Positions 37,342 to 44,565 of a stretch of 64,000 nt of DNA are shown here, in pieces. The notes under the pieces were generated by a model. It did not search any database. It had not been told where the DNA came from and worked only from the letters and a program-made list of their open reading frames with translations. Within the stretch, counting starts at the first letter, position 1. Every line of letters begins with the position of its first letter. Location of the stretch: assembly GCF_003177035.1 (NCBI RefSeq), contig NZ_CP029488.1, positions 3,416,501-3,480,500 of the forward strand. The letters run 5' to 3'. Both the position numbers and the translations under genes were made by a program. The stretch comes from Salinisphaera sp. LB1. Lineage in GTDB: Bacteria; Pseudomonadota; Gammaproteobacteria; Nevskiales; Salinisphaeraceae.

Positions 37342-38637
37342 TCAAGTCGCGAACGCATTCGTCAGATGTTGCGCGAGCAGATCGCCGAGCCGGGAATTCC
37401 CGGCCGGTGTTCGACTGGTGCGCTGGACGATGTCGAGGTCGGGCGACTTGTTGCCCTCGATCAGGCACGGTCCATTCTCCAGTATCGCAATATCCCAGCC
37501 AATGGCCACCTGGTCGCCGAATGCGCAGTGCGCGCGTGTGGCCAGGTCGCGCACCGCTTCCCAGTGCGGTAGCCGTCGGCCGAGGATGGGCGCGCCGGTC
37601 GTCGGGTGCGTCGACCACCACCGGCTGTCCGCGCTCAGTCCCAGATCCGTGGCCATGCCCAACGTGCCGGTGGCGAGATCGACGCTGGAGGCGACCCCGC
37701 CCGCATGAAAATTATCCACGACCACATCGCGACTGCTGGCCATGCGGAAAACGGCATGCGTCGCCTCGGGTGTGCCGGTGGCATCGAGACACGTCACCAC
37801 GCGCACCGTCGACAGGGCGCCGGGGGTCAGATCGCTGAGTGTCGGTTCCGCGGTCACGTAGCGGCGCACGAGATAGCGCTCGTCCCGGGACAATTCACAA
37901 AGGTGGGCCTGAAGCACCTCCTTGGTGACGACCTGACCATCACTGGCCCGGTAACGATTGTCACCGATGAAGATCCAGCGCGATGCCCCGCGCCCGCCCG
38001 CACCCTTGATGGGTTTGAAGAACAAATCGGCATCGGGCAACGCGTCGATACCCTCGATCACGCCGTCGCGCGCTGTGGCCAGGGTATCGACGACCGGCAG
38101 GCCATGCTCGCGACAGCGAATACCGAACAATGCCTTGTCGCGCAAGCCCTCAGTACTCTCGTGGCAACCGCGCTGGCGCCGCAGCATGTCGTAGATACCG
38201 CTTTTTGTTTCGCTCCGATACAGATACTCGGCGGCACGCTGATAATGGGTCGGCCGATAAAGTTCGAAGATGTAATACCAGGGTGGCGGTACCGCCAGGC
38301 GTACGCCCAGCGTGACTTGCTCAACCCACTGCCGCGGTCGGCTCTTGCCGGTATCGATGCGAACGCGGGCGCCGCAGCGCGAGGTGTAGACGGTAGCAGC
38401 CACCATAAGTGTCGGCAGCATGAATACGGCGCCGGCCACGAGCACCGCGCCTCCCGCGATGCCGTCTTCGCGCCAGCATTGCTGGGAAAACATACGATGA
38501 ATGGTGGTGGCGGGCGTGCCGTCATCGGCCAGCATCGACCAAATCAACGGGGCGCCGCTCAACGCCTTGACCAGCGTATTCGGCTTCATGGCCTTGGCCA
38601 TACGCAGCCAGCGGCTCTGATAATCGGTCGATCGCAT
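37342..38637 (-). CDS. Sugar-transfer-associated ATP-grasp protein
   Basis: About 431 aa. The second half matches the ATPgrasp_ST pattern (PF14397): LFFKPIKGAGGRGASRW for ATP binding, GALSTVRVVTCLDATG, FRMASSRDVVVDNFHAGG, and the metal-binding end IGWDIAILENGPCLIEGN. The N-terminal half has a hydrophobic segment (GAVLVAGAVFMLPTLMVAAT, about residues 60-80) and an interior with YLYRSETKSGIYDML. Such proteins occur in exopolysaccharide and lipopolysaccharide loci and are thought to join sugars and amino acids, but direct function is unproven. ATG 38637 is used. It precedes kdoO on the same strand. Confidence 0.85.
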   Translation of the reverse strand: MRSTDYQSRWLRMAKAMKPNTLVKALSGAPLIWSMLADDGTPATTIHRMFSQQCWREDGIAGGAVLVAGAVFMLPTLMVAATVYTSRCGARVRIDTGKSRPRQWVEQVTLGVRLAVPPPWYYIFELYRPTHYQRAAEYLYRSETKSGIYDMLRRQRGCHESTEGLRDKALFGIRCREHGLPVVDTLATARDGVIEGIDALPDADLFFKPIKGAGGRGASRWIFIGDNRYRASDGQVVTKEVLQAHLCELSRDERYLVRRYVTAEPTLSDLTPGALSTVRVVTCLDATGTPEATHAVFRMASSRDVVVDNFHAGGVASSVDLATGTLGMATDLGLSADSRWWSTHPTTGAPILGRRLPHWEAVRDLATRAHCAFGDQVAIGWDIAILENGPCLIEGNKSPDLDIVQRTSRTPAGNSRLGDLLAQHLTNAFAT

Positions 38638-38847
38638 CGCCTGGCCCTTTGAAATATCTCGCAGTCGGAATCCAGCGCAGCGGGGCAGCCGTGTCGTTCG
38701 ACACGCGAACCCGTGCACCGCCAAATCGGCAGCCGCCGATTGTGTGATACGCCGCGTTTACAAATCGTTCGCTACACCGCGTGCGGCGAACCGCTACCGG
38801 CCGGGAAGGGCGTGTTCGATGGATTCAATCCGGGCCGCGATGGCCTG

Positions 38848-39231
38848 TCACTGCGGTGTCATGAACGACTGAATCCGACGGGTCAGTTTGGGATCCTTCT
38901 GGGCCTGCTCGGCAATCGCATTGTACTGCTTGGGAGTCAGGCCGCTTTCCTTTACCGCCTTGACCATGGCCTTGTTTTCTTGCTTGCGGGCCGCTTTCCT
39001 GTCCTTGGCCGAAGCGACCTTGCCATCCCACTTCTTGAGTACGGCCTGGACGTTGGACTGAGCCTTGACGAACTGTTTGAGCTGCTTATCGCTGAACCGA
39101 TCGGCGGGCTGTGTCTTGGCGTTATCGCCAGCGCTCGCCTCGGCGCCGCCCGCGGCGATGGCCGACAGCGAGACCACGCCGGCAGCGGCCAGCGCGCACA
39201 CGAGAATCGCACGGATCGTGATGGTTTTCAT
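38848..39231 (-). CDS. Exported DUF4168-like protein
   Basis: About 127 aa from ATG 39231 with a good ribosome site (GGAGCCATC). The signal peptide is LVCALAAAGVVSLSAIAAGG. The mature part is Lys/Gln-rich and helical: RFSDKQLKQFVKAQSNVQAV, then KESGLTPKQYNAIAEQAQKD, matching the DUF4168 pattern. It is probably a periplasmic or outer-membrane-associated helical bundle of unknown function. It stands alone on the minus strand. Confidence 0.8.
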   Translation of the reverse strand: MKTITIRAILVCALAAAGVVSLSAIAAGGAEASAGDNAKTQPADRFSDKQLKQFVKAQSNVQAVLKKWDGKVASAKDRKAARKQENKAMVKAVKESGLTPKQYNAIAEQAQKDPKLTRRIQSFMTPQ

Positions 39232-39356
39232 GATGGCTCCTTTTACGGGGGTCATCGAACGACGCAATCAATGCCAATATGTATATTGGCATGAATGGTT
39301 GCGCCGCCCCTCGTATAAGCCATTGCGGGGCTGCTCGCAAGGCCCGGGCAGCGGGC

Positions 39357-39905
39357 CTAACGCCCGGCCGGGGATATGCCGACCCGCTGTTCGATGGCGG
39401 CGACAGCCCGGGTAATACGTTCACCGAGCGGGCCCCGGATGTCGACGAACGGAAGATTGCGCGCGATGAGCGCGTTGCGCCATAGCTGCCGGCAACGCGC
39501 GCGCGCCACGGTGCCAGGAAAACAGCGCTGGCCATCGTCGACAAATTCAATATCGGTGTCGCAGAGAAGATACAGCGCGTACCCCCGCGCACGGCGGTTG
39601 GCCTCGCGACGCACCCAGGACGGACAGGCGCCCGGAAACAGCAGATCGGCCCAGAGTGTATTGGTGATCAGCTCGGTGTCGCAGATGACGAGGTCGTCCG
39701 CGCGCGCCGCCGCGGCCTCTTCGTTGTCGATCTGGCCGCGGGCGATCGTATCCAGGTCGGTGCCGCGGATCGCACCGGCGCGCTCGTGCCAGAACCATCG
39801 AACGTATTCGGGTGCCCAGGGCACGTCGAATAGCTCGGCCAGGCGACGGGCGAGGGTGGTCTTGCCGGTCGATTCGGTACCGAAGACGGCCACCCGGGCG
39901 GTCAT
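39357..39905 (-). CDS. NadR-like P-loop kinase (AAA_28), probable thiamine/nucleoside kinase
   Basis: About 182 aa. The Walker A motif (GTESTGKTT) is at residues 9-17, and the sequence resembles the ribosylnicotinamide kinase domain of NadR: VPWAPEYVRWFW, DDLVICDTELITNTLWADL, then the YLLCDTDIEFVDDGQR region. The adenylyltransferase and HTH domains of NadR are absent. It overlaps pnuT by 4 bp and lies under the same TPP riboswitch, so thiamine is a likelier substrate than nicotinamide riboside. That reassignment is an inference from context. An independent nucleoside kinase role cannot be excluded. Confidence 0.75.
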   Translation of the reverse strand: MTARVAVFGTESTGKTTLARRLAELFDVPWAPEYVRWFWHERAGAIRGTDLDTIARGQIDNEEAAAARADDLVICDTELITNTLWADLLFPGACPSWVRREANRRARGYALYLLCDTDIEFVDDGQRCFPGTVARARCRQLWRNALIARNLPFVDIRGPLGERITRAVAAIEQRVGISPAGR

Positions 39906-40510
39906 GCCGGTGTCTCGTGACGATAACTCGCCCACCAGGCGCGCAAGCCCACGAACGACAGCACCAGATACAGACCGTAGAGGATCACGAACCAGTAAAG
40001 CCCGATCGCGATGTACACCCCCAGACCGGCCACGTTGACAGCCACCCAGCCGACCCAGGCTTCGATCTTCTTGCGCGCCTCGAGCCACTGCGACAACACG
40101 CCGAACGCGGCGATGAACGCGTCGCGCCAGGGCATCGGATCGCCGACGCGGGCCAGCAGTGCGCCCCAGCTGCCGGTCGCGGCCAGACCCAGAGCGACCA
40201 GACCGGCAAGTTGTGGCCAGCTCAGGCGCGAAACGGCCAGGCGTTCGCGCGCCACGCCGGGATGGGTCCAGCACCACCAGCCATAGGCCAGGGCGATGAA
40301 ATACACCGCTTGAAGCGACATGTCGGCATACAGACGCTGGCCAGCGAACACGATCGCGGTGAGCACCACCTGGACGAGACCGATCGGGAAATTCGCGAGA
40401 CTCTGACGCGTGGCCAGCCAGACGGCGAGCAGTCCGAGCACAGTCGCCGCCTGTTCGATCCACGAGGCATCGACAAAACCGTGCCAGATCACATCGAGGA
40501 AGGCGCTCAC
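39902..40510 (-). CDS. pnuT: PnuC-family transporter, probably thiamine (PnuT)
   Basis: Inner-membrane facilitator of 202 aa with seven or so helices. The family core is FPIGLVQVVLTAIVF, then RLYADMSLQAVYFIALAYGW and the conserved WWCWTHPG. PnuC proteins move nicotinamide riboside, riboflavin or thiamine and rely on intracellular phosphorylation for trapping. The TPP riboswitch upstream points to thiamine. The GTG start at 40510 overlaps the stop of an upstream micro-ORF (GTGA), so translation is probably coupled. The next gene, a NadR-like kinase, overlaps its stop. Confidence 0.88.
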   Translation of the reverse strand: MSAFLDVIWHGFVDASWIEQAATVLGLLAVWLATRQSLANFPIGLVQVVLTAIVFAGQRLYADMSLQAVYFIALAYGWWCWTHPGVARERLAVSRLSWPQLAGLVALGLAATGSWGALLARVGDPMPWRDAFIAAFGVLSQWLEARKKIEAWVGWVAVNVAGLGVYIAIGLYWFVILYGLYLVLSFVGLRAWWASYRHETPA

Positions 40511-40545
40511 GAGACGGCGCCCGGGGTGGCATCTGGATTTCGCAT
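40507..40545 (-). CDS. Leader micro-ORF between riboswitch and pnuT
   Basis: Twelve codons (MRNPDATPGAVS) from ATG 40545, or fourteen from ATG 40551, ending in TGA at 40509-40507. The stop overlaps the pnuT GTG (GTGA). The upstream ATG lies in the last bases of the riboswitch (GTAGGAATGG), where the GGA could serve as ribosome site. Translation of this ORF could couple riboswitch state to pnuT expression. It is short, so chance is possible. Confidence 0.4.
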   Translation of the reverse strand: MRNPDATPGAVS

Positions 40546-40551
40546 GGCCAT

Positions 40552-40679
40552 TCCTACGCCGGCATTAACCGGATCAGGTACAAGAGCCTGCATCAGTGAT
40601 CGCGTGCCACGACACGTTGCAGGGCTCCAGGGTCGTCCGCCTGATGCGGACCTCTCAGCCGTTTCGGCTCCCCTTGGAC
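40552..40679 (-). promoter_or_regulatory. TPP (thi-box) riboswitch
   Basis: On the minus strand the conserved THI-element blocks are in order: GGGGAGCC, then GGCTGAGAGG, a variable stem (GTCCGCATCAGGCGGAC), GACCCT, a second variable stem, and ACCTGATCCGGTTAAT followed by GCCGGCGTAGGAA. These form the TPP-binding core (CUGAGA and CUGAU/CGUAGG boxes). The GGAATG at its 3' end overlaps the micro-ORF start, so control is likely at translation initiation. It governs pnuT and the kinase. Confidence 0.95.
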
Positions 40680-40685
40680 ATGTTC

Positions 40686-40714
40686 ATGCTAGCTTTCGTC
40701 GCCGGGCGATACAA
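40686..40714 (-). promoter_or_regulatory. Promoter upstream of the TPP riboswitch
   Basis: Minus-strand TTGTAT (complement of 40709-40714), 17-nt spacer, TAGCAT (complement of 40686-40691). The predicted start is just before the first riboswitch block. Confidence 0.6.
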
Positions 40715-40723
40715 CAGCCGCGC

Positions 40724-40751
40724 TTGACCGGCGCCGCACGCGGTTTAGCAT
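40724..40751 (+). promoter_or_regulatory. Promoter for the FAD-dependent oxidoreductase
   Basis: TTGACC (40724-40729), 16-nt spacer, TAGCAT (40746-40751), about 30 bp before ATG 40780. It is divergent from the riboswitch promoter, ten bases away. Confidence 0.5.
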
Positions 40752-40779
40752 TGTTGCATCGCTCGTCCAAGCCACCGAC

Positions 40780-42021
40780 ATGTCGCGACATACCCTGATC
40801 CTCGGAGCCGGCATGGTCGGCGTCAGCATTGCGTGGCATCTGCAGGCCCGCGGTCGCCAGGTCACACTCGTCGATCGGCGCGAGCCCGGTCGCGAGACGT
40901 CCTATGGCAACGCCGGCTTGATTCAACGCGAAGCGGTCAAGCCCCATCCGTTCCCGCGCGATTTGTCGGACATCTGGCGCGTACTGCCCAATCGCAGTAT
41001 CGATATTCGCTACCGTACCGGCGCGATGTTCGCCGAGGCGAATCCGCTGTGGCAGTACTGGCGCTATTCGGCGCCGAAGACATTCGCCCGGATCGTACCG
41101 GAATATGCGTCGTTGATCGTGCATTGCACCGCCGAACACGAGCGCATGTTCACGACGGCAGGGGCCGAGCATCTGATTCGGCGAGACGGGTGGCTGCAGG
41201 TCTTTCGCTCAAGCGCCGTGTTCGACGACGAACTGGCCCAGGCGGCCGACTTTCGCGATCGATTCGGCGTGACTTTCGAGCGTATCGACGCAGAACAGCT
41301 GCATGCCATGGAGCCCAGCCTGAGCGCGCATGCGATCGGCGCCATCCACTGGACCAATGCCTGGTCGGTCATCGATCCGGGTGCGCTGGTCAAAGCCTAC
41401 GCTGATGATTTTGTCGGCCGGGGCGGTCGCATCGAGAAAGCCGAGGCCCGCGATCTGGAAACCGACGGTGACGGTTGGCGGTTGCGTACCGATCGTGGCG
41501 AGCTCAACGGCGATGAGCTGGTGCTGGCGACCGGACCGTGGTCGCCGGATTGGCTGGAACGTCTGGGGTATCGCGTGCCGATGTTCGTGATGCGTGGCTA
41601 CCACATGCACTACGAGGCGGCCGCGGGCACCACGCTCAACTACGGTGTGATGGATTTCGAAAAGGGCTACTTGCTCACACCGAAACGTGCCGGTCTGAGG
41701 CTGACGACCGGTGCCGAACTCAACACCATCGACGCGCCGCCACGCTTCGGCCAGCTTGCCGCCGCCGAAGCCGCCGCGCGTGAAATGTTCGAGCTCGGCG
41801 CGCGCAAGGAGGCCGAGCCGTGGAAGGGGGCGCGGCCCTGCATGGCCGACATGAAGCCGATTATCGGCCCCGCGCACCGCCACAAGAACCTGTGGTTCGC
41901 CTTTGGCCACGGCCATCAGGGCTTCACGCTCGGGCCGACCACCGGCCGGCTGCTGGGTGAGCTCATGGATGGTGAATCGCCCCGGGTCGACATGACGCCA
42001 TTCCGCAGCGATCGCTTCTGA
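40780..42021 (+). CDS. FAD-dependent D-amino-acid dehydrogenase-like oxidoreductase
   Basis: About 413 aa of the DAO/DadA superfamily. The FAD-binding GxGxxG is LILGAGMVGVSIAWHL at residues 6-21. The VTLVDRREPGRETSYGNAG stretch contacts the cofactor. The C-terminal signature is KPIIGPAHRHKNLWFAFGHG then GFTLGPTTGRLLGEL. DadA-type proteins deaminate D-amino acids and feed electrons to the respiratory chain; substrate here is uncertain. It is divergent from the pnuT operon. Glycine/sarcosine oxidase relatives are alternatives. Confidence 0.85.
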   Translation: MSRHTLILGAGMVGVSIAWHLQARGRQVTLVDRREPGRETSYGNAGLIQREAVKPHPFPRDLSDIWRVLPNRSIDIRYRTGAMFAEANPLWQYWRYSAPKTFARIVPEYASLIVHCTAEHERMFTTAGAEHLIRRDGWLQVFRSSAVFDDELAQAADFRDRFGVTFERIDAEQLHAMEPSLSAHAIGAIHWTNAWSVIDPGALVKAYADDFVGRGGRIEKAEARDLETDGDGWRLRTDRGELNGDELVLATGPWSPDWLERLGYRVPMFVMRGYHMHYEAAAGTTLNYGVMDFEKGYLLTPKRAGLRLTTGAELNTIDAPPRFGQLAAAEAAAREMFELGARKEAEPWKGARPCMADMKPIIGPAHRHKNLWFAFGHGHQGFTLGPTTGRLLGELMDGESPRVDMTPFRSDRF

Positions 42022-42083
42022 TCGCTGTGCTAAGACTGCGGTAGCGCGGATCGCGCCGAATACAGCCGTTCATAATCACAGCA

Positions 42084-42425
42084 ATGGATTCCCGACCCTA
42101 TATGACAACCGACGACCATCGACTGCCGTCTTCGCATATCGACATCGGCGGCGTCGCGCTGCCGCGCCGCGAGCTCGCCGCCGTGCTGCCGGACATCGAG
42201 CGTTTCGAAGCTCATCTCACCGATGCGTTGGCTGTCGACTCCCACATGCGCAACGGCGATGGCAGTGTGCCATCGTACGTCCGCAAATGGTCCGAAGCGC
42301 GTCTTGCGAATGTCATTGCCACGCTCAAGGAGTTGGGCAGTCTGCGCGAACAATTGAGTCAGCAGAAAATCGGGCCGGCCAGCAGCCCCGATGTGAGCGC
42401 CAACCGCGACGATAAATCGCATTGA
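42084..42425 (+). CDS. Small hypothetical protein
   Basis: Open frame of 113 aa (or 107 from an ATG at 42102) between the oxidoreductase and the CDF exporter. The sequence is soluble and moderately charged, with a helical stretch (RKWSEARLANVIATLKELG). No domain is recognised. Codon third-position GC matches neighbouring genes, which supports coding. A divergent or antisense reading is possible but less likely. Confidence 0.5.
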   Translation: MDSRPYMTTDDHRLPSSHIDIGGVALPRRELAAVLPDIERFEAHLTDALAVDSHMRNGDGSVPSYVRKWSEARLANVIATLKELGSLREQLSQQKIGPASSPDVSANRDDKSH

Positions 42426-42607
42426 ACGCGTGGCCGGATACAATCGCATGGCGTCGCCGGATCACCGTATGCCCAGACCGCATGACGAAAACTTAGAAAG
42501 ATGAAAGTTTAATGGCGGTGGTATAGAAAAAGACCCCACGGGTCCAAATTGCAATTCGCCGGCATTCGGCCCTATCATCCGCAGCCGTTCCCAGCGAACC
42601 CGGCCTC

Positions 42608-43498
42608 GTGATCACAACTGTCCGCTATGCCCTCGGCAGCGTCATCGTCGGTATTGCTGTCTTTGTTCTTAAATATCTGGCGTACGCCGTCACCGGCAGC
42701 GCGGCACTTTATTCGGATGCGCTCGAGAGCATCATCAATATCGTCGCCGCCGGGGCGGCCGTCGTGGCCCTGCGCGTCAGCGCCATGCCCGCGGACGAAA
42801 ACCATCCCTACGGTCACCACAAGGCCGAATATTTCTCGGCCGTACTCGAAGGCGTATTGATCGTGATTGCCGCGCTGGCGATCTTCCGCCAGGCAGGGCA
42901 GACGTTCTTCCATCTTCATGCCTTGAACGCGCCTGTACACGGATTGTTGCTCAACGCGGTGGCAACCGTGCTGAACGCGGTGTGGGCGGCCGTTCTGATG
43001 CGCAACGGCCGCCGCTTGAGATCGCCGGCGCTTGCGGCCGACGGGCGCCACCTTTATGCCGATGTGGTGACATCGATCGGCGTGTTCGCGGGTGTAGTAC
43101 TCGTCGGGCTGACCGGCTGGCTCTGGCTCGACCCGGTAATTGCCATACTGGTCGCGATCAATATTCTATGGTCCGGATGGCAACTGGTACGCGAATCCGT
43201 CGGCGGTTTGATGGACGAGGCCGTATCCGAGGCCGAACTGGAACGGATTCGAGCCGCGATCTTCAATCACTCGCAGGGTGCCTACCAAGCGCACGACCTG
43301 CGCACGCGCCATGCCGGTCGGCGGACCTTCATCGATTTTCATCTGGTGGTACCGGGCGACATGTCGGTCGAAGACGCCCACGTGATCTGCGATCGGCTTG
43401 AGGCGGCCATCGCGGACGAAGTGGCCGACAGTACGGTCACCATCCACGTCGAACCCGAAGACAAGGCCAAAGTCTCGAACGTTTATCTGTCCCAGTAA
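42608..43498 (+). CDS. Cation diffusion facilitator (CDF) metal exporter
   Basis: Inner-membrane antiporter of 296 aa that exports Zn2+, Fe2+ or similar ions. Starting from GTG 42608, six helices and CDF motifs are visible: AALYSDALESIINIVAAGAA (the metal site YSDALES), HPYGHHKAEYFSAVLEG, and a second site near AADGRHLYADVVTSIGVF. The C-terminal cytoplasmic domain carries His-rich and acidic residues (RTFIDFHLVVPGDMSVEDAH). The motif order resembles FieF-type. No adjacent metal regulator is seen. Confidence 0.92.
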   Translation: MITTVRYALGSVIVGIAVFVLKYLAYAVTGSAALYSDALESIINIVAAGAAVVALRVSAMPADENHPYGHHKAEYFSAVLEGVLIVIAALAIFRQAGQTFFHLHALNAPVHGLLLNAVATVLNAVWAAVLMRNGRRLRSPALAADGRHLYADVVTSIGVFAGVVLVGLTGWLWLDPVIAILVAINILWSGWQLVRESVGGLMDEAVSEAELERIRAAIFNHSQGAYQAHDLRTRHAGRRTFIDFHLVVPGDMSVEDAHVICDRLEAAIADEVADSTVTIHVEPEDKAKVSNVYLSQ

Positions 43499-44565
43499 GA
43501 TTGGCGCTGTTGCGACAACGGGCATTGTGGCAGTTGGATTGGCAAACCGGGATACACACAATGGGTCCGATCCGTAATTTAACATAATATACATTATGCA
43601 CAGTAGTATGTGTCTTAACCGGCCCGCCTCGGCGATCGCCCGACTCTGCCACGACCGGATCCATGCATCACATGACTCGATGTGTTCGCGCCGACGCTCT
43701 GTCGCCGTATCCGGCCCGCTTGGCTTCGCCGGCCCCGCGCGGAACTACCGGGCTGGAGCCGCGGCATACTTGTCTTCCGCAGCGTCACGCTGTCGGCGAT
43801 ATCGTGCGGCTCGAACCCGAATCGGCTCCAAGGATTCCGACGGACTTTTCGGCCGTCATCGGTTCGACTCGTTTATGCTGGCGCCCCATGCGAGCGTCCG
43901 GCCGCGCCAGCGTTATCGATCGAGGTTTACCGACTCCGGAGATGACGTAAGGCCGGCATTCCTGGACTGATGCGCCGGTCGAGCCCGGTGTATCGGGCCC
44001 CGGTCGCGCGATTCGCAGCGGCGTTTTGGCGGCTCGCCGCGGTCGACCGATCCGCCAGCATCGCGTGCGGGCTGACGAGTTGCGCGATAATCGGCGCGGT
44101 GACGGCGCATGCGCATTCGGCTCGGCGGTCGCATCGCCACCAGGTTCGGGACATGACCCGCGAATGTGCAACCCGCGCCCGTTCCCGTTTCGCGCTGAGA
44201 GTATTGGTCGGTATTACGAATAACCCACGCCGCACTCTGTTACCGTGCGCCGCCGAGGCACGGCTCGGACTGCGCATTGGCCTCGCCAATGGCGCTTCGT
44301 GCGAAGCGGAACCGATGCTGCGCCGCCCGAGTCTTTCGAGAGCCCCTAGCGGCGGTACGCGATGTTATCCCGGGGGCGTAAAACAAGTTTGCAGCGGCCG
44401 GGTTCGTCCATGCCCTCGCGCGGCCTCATAAGGCTATTGGCGTATTCATGAACGCTTGGGTCGTGCTAAAGATAAATAGGGGCGCTTGCTTGGTTGGTTA
44501 CGGGTAATGGCCTTTGTCGACATCGGCGGATTGCCGGCGCGACGTCTAACACCGAGGGTAGAACC
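43499..44565. other. One-kilobase stretch without a recognised gene
   Basis: The region between the CDF gene and putA. An AT-rich inverted repeat (CATAAT-ATAC-ATTATG) lies at 43583-43598. Several open frames on both strands are present but their peptides are Arg/Pro/Ser-rich, lack ribosome sites and resemble no family, so I regard them as noise. The region probably contains the putA promoter within its last 150 bp. Confidence 0.5.

Noticed and set aside
39357-39905. Full NadR (nicotinamide-nucleotide adenylyltransferase)
   Set aside because: Only the P-loop kinase domain is present; no HIGH-type adenylyltransferase motif is visible.
43970-44431. 153-codon open frame in the region before putA
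   Set aside because: Peptide is Arg/Ser/Ala-rich with no recognisable domain or ribosome site; overlapping frames on the other strand look equally open.
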